Of a DNA stretch of 14,819 nt, positions 7,448 through 14,271 are shown piece by piece. Numbering within the stretch: position 1 is the first letter of the stretch; each line of letters begins with the position of its first letter. Position numbers and translations under genes: made by a program. The notes beneath the pieces were generated by a model. That model was not told the origin of the DNA. It saw only the letters and a list, made by a program, of their open reading frames with translations, and did no database searches. Origin of the DNA: Halothiobacillus neapolitanus (GTDB taxonomy: Bacteria; Pseudomonadota; Gammaproteobacteria; Halothiobacillales; Halothiobacillaceae); NCBI GenBank assembly GCA_020722165.1, contig DYLI01000021.1, positions 3,363 to 18,181 of the forward strand, written 5' to 3'.

Positions 7448-9346
7448 CTAGCCGTGAAAATGATCGTAAATCCTCTGCGCCAAGGCTGCACTAATACCTG
7501 GCACACTGCAAATATCCTCTACCCCGGCACGCTGCAAGGCTTGAATGCCGCCGAAGTTTTTGAGCAATTGTTGCCGTCGTTGGCTGCCAATGCCAGCAAT
7601 ACTTTCTAAGGATGAGGTTTCGCGGGTTTTGGCACGCCGTGCGCGATGACCGGTGATGGCGAAACGATGCGCTTCGTCGCGCACCTGCTGGATCAAATGA
7701 AAGCCCGGCGAATGCGGCGGAACATTCAAAACCCGCGTAGCATGGCCATGCTGCGCAGCCAGCAACAGAGTTTCATCCCCTGCCTTGCGCTCTACACCCT
7801 TGGCCACACCGACGATCATCACGCGCTCGCTCAAGCCAAGCGCCTGCAAAACATCCTGCGCCCGCGCCACCTGCCCTGCCCCGCCGTCGATTAACAATAC
7901 ATCCGGCAATGCAGCCTCATCTTCAACGGTCTTGGCAAAACGTCGTTCCAGGGCTTGCTGCATGGCGGCGTAATCATCCCCCGGCGTAATACCTTCAATG
8001 TTGTAGCGGCGATACGCTTCCTTGCGTGCTCCCTCCACACCAAAGACCACACAGGAGGCGACCGTAGACTCGCCCAAGGTATGACTAATATCGAAGCACT
8101 CAATGCGTTGCGGCGGCGCATCCAAAGACAATGCAGCCGCCAGTGCCTCCATGCGTGCCATTTGATTGCCGCGTGAAGCAAGGCGCTGCCCAAGCGCAAG
8201 TTCGGCATTGTGCCGCGCCATATCCACCCAGCGCGCGCGCTCGCCACGCGGAGCCGACTGAATGCGCACCGTATGACCGGATGCCGTGCCCAAGGCTTGC
8301 TCTAAAAGCTCGCGTTCATCGGGCGCATGACTGACTAAGAGTTCACGCGGCGTGTCGTGCTGCAAATACATTTGGCCAATAAAGGCGCTAAGAATTTCCC
8401 CTGCGCTACGCTCGTCGGTATTTTTCGGGAAATACGCACGCCCACCCAGATTGCGCCCATCGCGAATGGTCAAAACCTCGACACAGGCCACGCCGCCCGC
8501 TTGAGCGCAGGCCAGCACATCCACACTGCCGCCTTGGGTGCTGATGTATTGCTTTTCGCTCACGCCGCGCAACTGGCTGATTCGATCGCGCAAGATACCG
8601 GCCTCTTCAAAGGCCAATGTTTCCGCCGCGTGCTCCATGCGCGCCACCAAGGTATGAATCACCTGCTGACTACGCCCCTCAAGAAACGCCTGTGCATCTT
8701 TGACATCCTGCGCATAGTCGGCTTCGCTAATAAAACCCACACAGGGCGCCGTGCAACGCTTGATTTGATACTGCATACACGGGCGCGAGCGGTTTTGAAA
8801 CTCATGATCGGCGCAATCGCGCAGGCGGAAAATCTTTTGCAAAAGATTAAGCGTTTCTTTAACTGCCAGACCACTCGGATAGGGCCCAAAATAACGCCCA
8901 AGTTGACGATGCGGACCACGGTGATATACCAAGCGCGGGTAGGCGTGGTGCGTACCAAGGAAAATTTCCGGGTAGCTTTTATCATCACGCATCAGCACGT
9001 TGTAACGCGGATGATGCTGTTTAATCAGATGATTTTCGAGCAGTAAGGCTTCAGTTTCGGTATGCGTGGCCGTGAGCTGAATGTCGGCAATATGACTGAC
9101 CAACGCCTCCGTTTTTGGTGCAAGCCCACTGCTTCGGAAATAGCTCGCCAAACGCTTTTTTAAGTCTTTGGCTTTACCAACATAGAGAATCGTCCCAGCC
9201 GCATCGAGCATACGATACACACCGGGCGATTCCGGGGCGCGAGCAAGAAATGCCTTGGCATCAAAAGCATGGGGCGAAGAGCAAGCAGGCTCACCATTGG
9301 ACTCAGTAATCGCGTTCACCTCATTCCGGCGCGGCCAGCCTGCCAT
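7448..9346 (-). CDS. uvrC: Excinuclease ABC subunit C
   Basis: UvrC makes both incisions around a DNA lesion after recruitment by UvrB in nucleotide excision repair. Domains in order: a GIY-YIG nuclease (GVY at 42-44, YVG at 55-57) for the 3' cut; the region with the Cys-containing block from SRPCMQYQIKRCTAPCVG (about 190-208); the UVR/UvrB-binding coiled segment (about 230-265); the RNase H-like nuclease with FDISHTLGESTVASCVVFG and LLIDGGAG for the 5' cut; and tandem helix-hairpin-helix motifs at the C-terminus (about 578-632). Length (632 from the ATG at 9346) slightly exceeds E. coli. A GTG at 9319 (623 residues) lies 1 nt after the upstream CYTH stop and is an equally plausible operon-style start. 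The first 25 residues are not conserved in either case. Confidence 0.97.
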   Translation of the reverse strand: MAGWPRRNEVNAITESNGEPACSSPHAFDAKAFLARAPESPGVYRMLDAAGTILYVGKAKDLKKRLASYFRSSGLAPKTEALVSHIADIQLTATHTETEALLLENHLIKQHHPRYNVLMRDDKSYPEIFLGTHHAYPRLVYHRGPHRQLGRYFGPYPSGLAVKETLNLLQKIFRLRDCADHEFQNRSRPCMQYQIKRCTAPCVGFISEADYAQDVKDAQAFLEGRSQQVIHTLVARMEHAAETLAFEEAGILRDRISQLRGVSEKQYISTQGGSVDVLACAQAGGVACVEVLTIRDGRNLGGRAYFPKNTDERSAGEILSAFIGQMYLQHDTPRELLVSHAPDERELLEQALGTASGHTVRIQSAPRGERARWVDMARHNAELALGQRLASRGNQMARMEALAAALSLDAPPQRIECFDISHTLGESTVASCVVFGVEGARKEAYRRYNIEGITPGDDYAAMQQALERRFAKTVEDEAALPDVLLIDGGAGQVARAQDVLQALGLSERVMIVGVAKGVERKAGDETLLLAAQHGHATRVLNVPPHSPGFHLIQQVRDEAHRFAITGHRARRAKTRETSSLESIAGIGSQRRQQLLKNFGGIQALQRAGVEDICSVPGISAALAQRIYDHFHG

Positions 9347-9818
9347 CCCAAGTGTTAAAGGGCTTATTCACCAAGGCCACATTGTAATAACGCGCATCGT
9401 CGGTGACCTCCATGCCCAACCACTCCGGACGCACAAAATCCTCGTCAACTGCACCGAGTTCTATTTCCGCCACTATCAAACCCGCGTTGTCGCCATGAAA
9501 CTCATCAATTTCCCATACATGCGCGCCAATTGGCACAAGATGGCGGGTTTTTTCAATGATTGAGCCGCAAAGCGTATCCAACATTTCATTCGCATCAAGC
9601 AAGGGAATCGCGTATTCGTACTCGTGCCGTTGAATGCCCATATGCACACTCTTTACATTCAACATGCCGCTCTCACCTTCCACGCGCACACGCACCGAAG
9701 CCTTGGCATTCTGCACGCTTGGCGTGAGGTAGCCTTGGCGATACAGCGTGCTTTGCGTCACCAAACCGCGCCATGTGTCGCTACTGAGTAAAAACTTGCG
9801 TTCAATTTCTAATGCCAC
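9321..9818 (-). CDS. CYTH domain (triphosphate tunnel metalloenzyme) protein
   Basis: This 165-residue protein belongs to the CYTH/TTM superfamily, which binds or hydrolyses triphosphate compounds in a beta-barrel tunnel using divalent metal. The substrate is unknown; inorganic triphosphate or thiamine triphosphate are the usual candidates for small bacterial members. The hallmark ExExK motif is at E4-I5-E6-R7-K8. Later tunnel strands supply Arg, Lys and Glu residues, and the C-terminal part carries WEIDEFHGDNAGLIVAEIEL and EVTDDARYYN. The start was placed at GTG 9818 because GAGG lies 8 nt upstream and the protein then begins MALEIERKFLL, a common family start. A TTG at 9824 is too close to that site. 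It lies between fabH and uvrC, 1-2 nt from or slightly overlapping uvrC, so the two are probably cotranscribed. Confidence 0.88.
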   Translation of the reverse strand: MALEIERKFLLSSDTWRGLVTQSTLYRQGYLTPSVQNAKASVRVRVEGESGMLNVKSVHMGIQRHEYEYAIPLLDANEMLDTLCGSIIEKTRHLVPIGAHVWEIDEFHGDNAGLIVAEIELGAVDEDFVRPEWLGMEVTDDARYYNVALVNKPFNTWDGRLAAPE

Positions 9819-9878
9819 AATCAAAGCCTCGTGGGTTTGTCAGCGCCTGTTAAGGCAATTCCTGGCAGCTTGCTTTAT

Positions 9879-9905
9879 CTCTGTGGCCTCTGTGGCCTCT
9901 GTGGC
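9879..9905. repeat. Three perfect tandem copies of a 9-bp repeat (CTCTGTGGC)
   Basis: CTCTGTGGC occurs three times with no mismatch at 9879-9887, 9888-9896 and 9897-9905. The reverse complement, GCCACAGAG, is the core of both arms of the inverted repeat at 1520-1630. The last unit also enters a small TGGCA/TGCCA hairpin (9902-9916). The array fills most of the fabH-to-CYTH gap, where no gene is seen. Confidence 0.9.
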
Positions 9906-9921
9906 AAAAAATGCCATGGTA

Positions 9922-10890
9922 TCAATAACGAATCAGCGCCGAACCCCAAGTAAAGCCACCACCAAACGCTTCCAGCAACAAACGGTCGCCGCGCTGGATG
10001 CGTCCGTCACGTACCGCCACATCCAACGCCAATGGCACCGAAGCCGCCGACGTATTGCCATGCGTGCCCACCGTCAACACCACACGCTCCATCGGCAAGC
10101 CGAGCTTTTTCGCCGTGGCGGCGATAATGCGCGTATTGGCCTGATGAGGAACTAGCCAGTCGATGTCCGCTTTTTCCAGTCCTGCTGCGTCCAAAGTCTC
10201 ATCGGCAATTCGCCCTAGGGTATTTACGGCGACCTTGAACACCTCATTACCCTTCATCTGGATAAACGCGCCGCCCTGCTCACACAAGGCACGGTTTTTG
10301 GACACGCCACAGGGCACGCTCAATAAGTCACTGTGCGCACCATCGGCATGAAGATGCACGGACAGAATGCCCGCTTCTTCCGAAGCCTCCAGCACAACCG
10401 CTCCGGCACCATCACCAAACAGGACGCAGGTCGCGCGATCGGTCCAGTCAACAATGCGCGATAACGTTTCTGCGCCAATCACCAATGCGCGCTTAGTGCC
10501 GCCTGCGCGAATGAATTTGTCAGCTACGCCCAAGGCATACACAAAGCCAGTACACACCGCTTGCACATCAAACGCCGCGCAACCGTTCGCGCCAAGGCGG
10601 TGTTGCAACAAACAGGCCGTGCTGGGAAATACCAAATCCGGGGTGGTGGTGGCAACAATAATCAAATCAAGGTCTTTACCTTCAATGCCCGCCGCCTGCA
10701 TGGCGCTGCGCGCGGCGTGTTCAGCCAAATCCACCGTGGATTCGTTCTCAGCCGCGATATGCCGCTGCTCAATCCCGGTGCGTTCTCGAATCCATGCGTC
10801 ATCGGTTTCCACCATGTGCTCAAGGTCAGCATTGGTGAGTATTTTTTCTGGCAGGTAACTACCCGTGCCGGTAATGCGTGCGTAGATCAA
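9922..10890 (-). CDS. fabH: Beta-ketoacyl-ACP synthase III
   Basis: FabH condenses acetyl-CoA with malonyl-ACP to start type II fatty-acid synthesis. The 322-residue protein has the catalytic triad: C113 in AVCTGF, H249 in VPHQANTRI and N279 in GTHGNTSAAS. The glycine-rich end GGGFTWGSALIRY is also typical. The start codon is TTG (10890-10888), placed 9 nt after a GAGG that overlaps the end of plsX; no nearer ATG gives the conserved MIYARITGTGSYLP beginning. plsX ends 6 nt upstream, so the two are surely cotranscribed. The usual next genes (fabD, fabG, acpP, fabF) do not follow; a repeat array and a CYTH gene do. Confidence 0.97.
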   Translation of the reverse strand: MIYARITGTGSYLPEKILTNADLEHMVETDDAWIRERTGIEQRHIAAENESTVDLAEHAARSAMQAAGIEGKDLDLIIVATTTPDLVFPSTACLLQHRLGANGCAAFDVQAVCTGFVYALGVADKFIRAGGTKRALVIGAETLSRIVDWTDRATCVLFGDGAGAVVLEASEEAGILSVHLHADGAHSDLLSVPCGVSKNRALCEQGGAFIQMKGNEVFKVAVNTLGRIADETLDAAGLEKADIDWLVPHQANTRIIAATAKKLGLPMERVVLTVGTHGNTSAASVPLALDVAVRDGRIQRGDRLLLEAFGGGFTWGSALIRY

Positions 10891-10896
10891 AATCCG

Positions 10897-11910
10897 TTAC
10901 CTCTGTGCCAGCAAAGCTTCGAGCTGGCTATCAATGCGATTGGGTACATCCTGCTCGACTTCGTGAATCGCTGTATTAATGGCATATCCAAACGAATAAG
11001 CGTCCGCACCGCCATGACTTTTAACCACAATGCCTTGCAGGCCAAGCAAGCTTGCCCCGTTGTAACGGCGCGGGTCAAAACGCTGTTTCAGCGAATTCAA
11101 CACCGGCAGCGATACCAGAGCCGCCAACTTGGTGAACAAGTTACGCTTGAAGCTTTCACGCATGTGGCCGGTAATCATTTTGGCTACGCCCTCGCTCGCC
11201 TTGAGCGCCACGTTGCCGACAAAACCATCACAGACCACCACATCTGCCGCGCCCTTGTAAATATCATCGCCTTCCACATAACCGATGTAATTGATCGGCG
11301 AGGTTTCCAGCAAACGTGCAGCCGCCTTAACCGTGTCATTGCCCTTGATCGCCTCGGCACCCACATTCAGCAAGCCAATGCGCGGACTGGGATTATTATC
11401 CACGGCGGAGGCCAACACCGACCCCATCACCGCAAATTGCAGCAAATGTTCGGCACTGCACTCCACATTCGCTCCCAAGTCCAGCATGTGCGTATGCCCA
11501 AGGCTTGTGGGCAGCATGGCGCAAATCGCCGGGCGATCAATACCGGGCAGAGTTTTCAGCACAAACTTTGCTGTAGCCATCAACGCGCCTGTATTGCCCG
11601 CGCTAACGCAGGCCTGCGCAGTGCCATCGCGTACCAAATTAATGGCCACGCGCATGGAGGAATCCTTTTTGCCACGCAAAGCCAAGGCTGGCGATTCATC
11701 CATCGCCACCACTTCGCTGGCGTGATGAATACGTAAACGCGGATCAGATGCTGCATTACGGCGAGCCAACTCGTCGCGCAGCATGTCCTGATGGCCGACA
11801 AGAATTAAATTCAGTGCGGGGTGTTGTTGCAGCGCACTCAGCGCCGCGTCAAGAACAATACCGGGGGCATGGTCGCCGCCCATCGCGTCCAAAGCGAGAG
11901 TGATTGTCAT
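10897..11910 (-). CDS. plsX: Phosphate acyltransferase PlsX
   Basis: PlsX makes acyl-phosphate from acyl-ACP and phosphate, feeding PlsY and thus phospholipid synthesis; it is a peripheral membrane enzyme. The protein is 337 residues, normal for the family. The N-terminal LALDAMGGDHAPGIVLDAA block and the central SAGNTGALMATAKFVLK block are diagnostic. The ATG at 11910 matches the family start; the upstream purine-rich stretch (GAGTGG) is a weak binding site. It follows rpmF after a 199-nt gap containing a strong terminator and a palindromic element. It therefore probably depends on read-through or on its own promoter, which I could not locate with confidence. It is tightly linked to fabH. 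Confidence 0.97.
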   Translation of the reverse strand: MTITLALDAMGGDHAPGIVLDAALSALQQHPALNLILVGHQDMLRDELARRNAASDPRLRIHHASEVVAMDESPALALRGKKDSSMRVAINLVRDGTAQACVSAGNTGALMATAKFVLKTLPGIDRPAICAMLPTSLGHTHMLDLGANVECSAEHLLQFAVMGSVLASAVDNNPSPRIGLLNVGAEAIKGNDTVKAAARLLETSPINYIGYVEGDDIYKGAADVVVCDGFVGNVALKASEGVAKMITGHMRESFKRNLFTKLAALVSLPVLNSLKQRFDPRRYNGASLLGLQGIVVKSHGGADAYSFGYAINTAIHEVEQDVPNRIDSQLEALLAQR

Positions 11911-11938
11911 GGAGCCACTCAGTCAAGAAATTAGGTAA

Positions 11939-12002
11939 GAGCCTATTCCAAATCTCGCTGAACGGCGCATTGCATCCGTTAATCAAAATTTCGAACAGGC
12001 TC
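11939..12002. mobile_element. 64-bp palindromic MITE-like element
   Basis: The stretch starts GAGCCTATTCCAAAT (11939-11953) and ends ATTTCGAACAGGCTC-like (11988-12002). The 15-bp ends are inverted repeats matching at 13 positions. Inside, AACGG (11961-11965) and CCGTT (11976-11980) also pair, so the whole piece can fold as one interrupted hairpin. No clear target-site duplication was found; the right flank is the A tract of the rpmF terminator. It could be a non-autonomous transposon remnant or simply a structured mRNA element. Confidence 0.5.
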
Positions 12003-12041
12003 AAAAAAAAAGCGGCACGATGTCTACATCATCGTTACCGC
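12003..12041 (-). terminator. Strong intrinsic terminator after rpmF
   Basis: On the minus strand GCGG-TA-ACGATG, a 7-nt loop, CATCGT-G-CCGC is followed by nine T residues (12011-12003). The inner 6-bp and outer 4-bp stems are perfect, separated by a small internal loop. It lies about 70 nt after the rpmF stop, so it should end most yceD-rpmF transcripts before plsX. Confidence 0.85.
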
Positions 12042-12109
12042 CTGTCAGGCACAAAACGACGCGGCGACTGAAGTTTAACCCCATTAACCGCCCATGCGTC
12101 CGCCTACAA

Positions 12110-12295
12110 TTACTCTTGCCCGGTGGCTGTCTCAATCACTTTGCGACCACGATAGAAACCATCGGCGCTCACGTGGTGGCGCAAATGCGCCTCACCGCTG
12201 GTACGCTCGATAGAAACGGTCGGCTTGGTCAAAAAGTCGTGTGCGCGACGCATGTCACGCTTGGAACGGCTCTTGCGGGTCTGTTGTACGGCCAT
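12110..12295 (-). CDS. rpmF: 50S ribosomal protein L32
   Basis: L32 is a small, basic component of the large ribosomal subunit. The 61-residue protein starts MAVQQTRKSRSKRDMRRAHD and contains SGEAHLRHHVSADGFYRGRK, both characteristic. It is of the type without zinc-binding cysteines. The ATG at 12295 has a GGAG about 10 nt upstream. yceD ends 56 nt before it across an A/T-rich stretch, and a strong terminator follows. The yceD-rpmF-plsX-fabH order is widely conserved and links ribosome synthesis to lipid synthesis. Confidence 0.97.
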   Translation of the reverse strand: MAVQQTRKSRSKRDMRRAHDFLTKPTVSIERTSGEAHLRHHVSADGFYRGRKVIETATGQE

Positions 12296-12351
12296 GGTTC
12301 AAAACTCCAAAAAACTCAAAAAATCACAAAAAAACATCAATGCCTAACGGG

Positions 12352-12891
12352 TCAATGCGTAGAAGGTTTGACCAAACCACGCAAGGCCGCAAAAGGATTT
12401 TCAACCACTTCGGCATCGTCATACTCACGATGAAACGGCACACAAAGATGCGCGTGTCGCGGCACAACCGGCAATGCCAATAAAATCTCATCTTCAATCA
12501 AGTCAGCCAGCCATACTGGATTTTCACCAAGCACCAAGGGCTCGGTCGATTCCGGCAATTTGCCCACATCCTGCTCGTTGTTCAACACACCAAGCATAAC
12601 TTTGGTATGAATCTCCACCGCGACAGGCTCCAGACAACGTTGACACGTTAAATCAACCACCGTATCCACCGAGCCTTCAATCAACCGATGCCCGACTTCA
12701 TTCCGGCCAAACCTGAATTCAAAGCGCACCAGCGGATCATTCAGCACAATCCCATCCAAACGTCCGGAGGCACGCGCCACCAAACCGTCCTTGATGGATA
12801 ACATTTCACTAATTCTAGCCTCACCCTGAAGAGTGATGTCTTTGCGAATCAGCGCAGGGATATCGAGCGGTTGCTGCCATTGATCGAACAT
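12352..12891 (-). CDS. yceD: YceD family protein (DUF177), 23S rRNA accumulation factor
   Basis: YceD/DUF177 proteins are needed for normal 23S rRNA accumulation in bacteria and chloroplasts; the molecular mechanism is not well defined. The 179-residue protein has the family's Cys pair in LTCQRCLEP (C83 and C86) and the conserved LIEDEILLALPVVPRH segment near residues 130-146, plus the NPFAALRGL end. The ATG at 12891 matches the family length, but no Shine-Dalgarno is visible. A near-consensus promoter lies so close upstream that the transcript may have almost no leader. It is divergent from maf/yceF, as in E. coli, and leads into rpmF. Confidence 0.92.
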   Translation of the reverse strand: MFDQWQQPLDIPALIRKDITLQGEARISEMLSIKDGLVARASGRLDGIVLNDPLVRFEFRFGRNEVGHRLIEGSVDTVVDLTCQRCLEPVAVEIHTKVMLGVLNNEQDVGKLPESTEPLVLGENPVWLADLIEDEILLALPVVPRHAHLCVPFHREYDDAEVVENPFAALRGLVKPSTH

Positions 12892-12900
12892 AATCTTGCA

Positions 12901-12930
12901 ATTTTATTAACTTAACGCGATAACTGTCAA
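12901..12930 (-). promoter_or_regulatory. Sigma70-type promoter of yceD-rpmF
   Basis: On the minus strand TTGACA (12930-12925, full consensus) is followed after 18 nt by TAAAAT (12906-12901, five of six). The expected start is around 12893-12895, only a few bases before the yceD ATG at 12891. The 66-nt divergent gap must also hold the maf promoter, for which I see only weak candidates. Confidence 0.65.
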
Positions 12931-12957
12931 AGTATTTCACTCAAGCACTTCTTAACC

Positions 12958-13557
12958 ATGCCTCAAGTCACGCCCCAAACCACGCTTATTCTGGCTTCAA
13001 CCTCGCCTTATCGACGGGCTTTGCTTGAACGCCTGCGCCTTCCTTTTAGCACAAGCAAGCCCGGCGTGGATGAAACGCGCCTGCCCAATGAGTCTGCGGA
13101 ACAGATGGTGTGCCGTCTTGCGCAGGCCAAAGCCGAGGCTGTGGCGTTTGAGTATCCCGAAGCCTGGGTGATCGGTTCTGACCAATGCGCCGTGCTGGAT
13201 GAGCACATTCTCGGCAAACCGGGCACCCATGCGCGAGCTTTTGAGCAACTCGAAGCCGCCTCCGGCAAACAGGTCGTATTTCACACTGGACTGTGCGTGA
13301 TGCGGCGTGCAAGCGGTTTTATGCGCGTGGTGAACGTCCCATTCAGCGTACATTTTCGCGAGCTGACCACCTGCGAGATTGAACACTACCTGCAACGCGA
13401 ACAACCCTACGACTGCGCGGGCAGCTTCAAATCCGAAGGCTTGGGCATCACCCTGTTTGAATCCATGCAGGGCGATGACCCCACAAGCCTCATCGGCCTG
13501 CCGCTGATTGCCTTATGCGCCATGCTGCGCGAAGCCGGGCTAGACCCGCTGGCGTAA
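12958..13557 (+). CDS. yceF: Maf/YceF-type nucleotide pyrophosphatase (probable 7-methyl-GTP pyrophosphatase)
   Basis: Maf proteins hydrolyse non-canonical or modified nucleoside triphosphates; the YceF subgroup prefers 7-methyl-GTP in E. coli. The 199-residue protein has the N-terminal ILASTSPYRRALLERL motif (11-26), the VDET block (37-40), GSDQ with the catalytic-type aspartate D75, and CAGSFKSEGLGITLFE, which is typical of YceF. The ATG at 12958 lacks a clear binding site; the family core starts about nine residues in, so a slightly different start is possible. It is the only plus-strand gene in the window, divergent from yceD-rpmF as in E. coli. REP-like palindromes follow it rather than a classical terminator. 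Confidence 0.94.
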   Translation: MPQVTPQTTLILASTSPYRRALLERLRLPFSTSKPGVDETRLPNESAEQMVCRLAQAKAEAVAFEYPEAWVIGSDQCAVLDEHILGKPGTHARAFEQLEAASGKQVVFHTGLCVMRRASGFMRVVNVPFSVHFRELTTCEIEHYLQREQPYDCAGSFKSEGLGITLFESMQGDDPTSLIGLPLIALCAMLREAGLDPLA

Positions 13558-13580
13558 CAGGCCTGCCAAGGCAGCAAATT

Positions 13581-13615
13581 GTAGGGCGCATTAGCGCAGC
13601 TTAATGCGCCGAATG
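13581..13615 (+). repeat. REP-like palindrome, copy A
   Basis: The 35-bp unit begins GTAGGGCGCATTA and ends TAATGCGCCGAATG. GGCGCATTA and TAATGCGCC form a 9-bp stem with an 8-nt loop. It pairs with copy B in inverted orientation. Units starting GTAGGG with a palindromic core and an AGC-type loop are common intergenic repeats in gammaproteobacteria and are often linked to REP-associated (RAYT) transposases. No transposase is present here. Confidence 0.8.
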
Positions 13616-13635
13616 GAAAGACATGCCTCCCTCAA

Positions 13636-13670
13636 CATTCGGCGGGTTACGCTTCACTAACCCGCCCTAC
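13636..13670 (-). repeat. REP-like palindrome, copy B (inverted)
   Basis: Read on the minus strand this unit starts GTAGGGCGGGTTA and ends TAACCCGCCGAATG. The ends match copy A. The stem bases that differ (CA/TG in A, GG/CC in B) have changed on both sides, so pairing is kept. It ends 6 nt before the stop of the XRE antitoxin gene, so the pair sits between two convergent transcripts. Confidence 0.8.
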
Positions 13671-13676
13671 GCGGGC

Positions 13677-14015
13677 TTAAACGTACAAAGCCGCCAAAGC
13701 GGCCTCGGGGGCACGATCCAACACCTTGAGCAAAGATTTGGCCGCGCCCGTAGGGTAACGCTTGCCTTGCTCCCAATGACGAATTGTTTCCAGCGGAACA
13801 TCAATGCGCTGAGCAAATGCCGCTTGGCTCAAACCAAGACGCCTGCGCACCCGGCGCGCAAACCTGGCCACATCCTGCATGGCCTCAACCTCATCGATAC
13901 CAACCTGCCTTGCCAGATCCTCCTCGCTTGTTGCATCCACGCGAACAGGATCAATCCGCCCCTCAGTCAACAAAGACAGATCAGCCGCATCAAGCGTTAC
14001 GCGTACTGTTTTCAT
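13677..14015 (-). CDS. XRE-family helix-turn-helix antitoxin partner of BrnT
   Basis: This 112-residue protein has a cro/C1-type helix-turn-helix at about 54-105, with LGLSQAAFAQRIDVPLETIR and WEQGKRYPTG. The N-terminal half is acidic and probably binds the toxin. It follows the BrnT toxin gene with a 26-nt overlap, the order expected for a BrnT module, so it is inferred to neutralise BrnT and repress the operon. The classical BrnA antitoxin is a ribbon-helix-helix protein, and this one is not; XRE-type partners of DUF497 toxins do occur. The ATG at 14015 has GAGG 9 nt upstream inside brnT. The long N-terminal frame extension overlaps brnT and is not coding. Confidence 0.85.
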   Translation of the reverse strand: MKTVRVTLDAADLSLLTEGRIDPVRVDATSEEDLARQVGIDEVEAMQDVARFARRVRRRLGLSQAAFAQRIDVPLETIRHWEQGKRYPTGAAKSLLKVLDRAPEAALAALYV

Positions 14016-14271
14016 AGCATTTAACCTCACGTTGGTTGGCCTTGCGTGCCGAAATGATGCGTGTGGCATTGTGGCGTTGGGTATAAACCACCACAAACAC
14101 ACGCCGCTCAATCATACCCATCAATTGGTAACGATCTTCGCCATAGCTGTGCCGCGTGTCAGCATGAATCACACGATCAGGGTCAAAAAAAGCACGGGCG
14201 GCATAGGCAAAATCAAAGCCTCGCGTCTGGAAACACACCTGGCTTTTTGCATCATCCCATTCAAAGTTCAT
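13990..14271 (-). CDS. brnT: BrnT family toxin (DUF497)
   Basis: BrnT toxins are small RelE-like ribonucleases that block translation when free of antitoxin. The 93-residue protein starts NFEWDDAKSQ and carries DTRHSYGEDRYQLMG, VFVVVYTQR and TRIISARKANQREVKCYE, the standard blocks of the family with its conserved basic and acidic residues. It is of normal length, so the toxin looks intact. The ATG at 14271 has no strong binding site and overlaps the stop of a truncated vapC by 11 nt. Translation may therefore depend on coupling to that remnant. The 3' end overlaps the antitoxin start. Retention beside an intact antitoxin gene suggests a working module. Confidence 0.9.
   Translation of the reverse strand: MNFEWDDAKSQVCFQTRGFDFAYAARAFFDPDRVIHADTRHSYGEDRYQLMGMIERRVFVVVYTQRHNATRIISARKANQREVKCYENSTRNA

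Noticed and set aside
8357..9046. Plus-strand open frame of 229 codons opposite uvrC
   Set aside because: It is entirely antisense to conserved uvrC domains and has no recognisable motif.
9879..9905. CRISPR array or coding tandem repeat
   Set aside because: The units are 9 bp with no spacers and lie between genes. This is a short tandem repeat, not CRISPR.
10561..11736. Plus-strand open frame of 391 codons opposite fabH and plsX
   Set aside because: It spans two genes and the gap between them, shows no family motif, and is an antisense shadow.
12892..12957. Plus-strand promoter for maf (TTGCAA at 12896, GATAAC at 12919)
   Set aside because: Each box matches consensus at only four of six bases, too weak to report as a feature.
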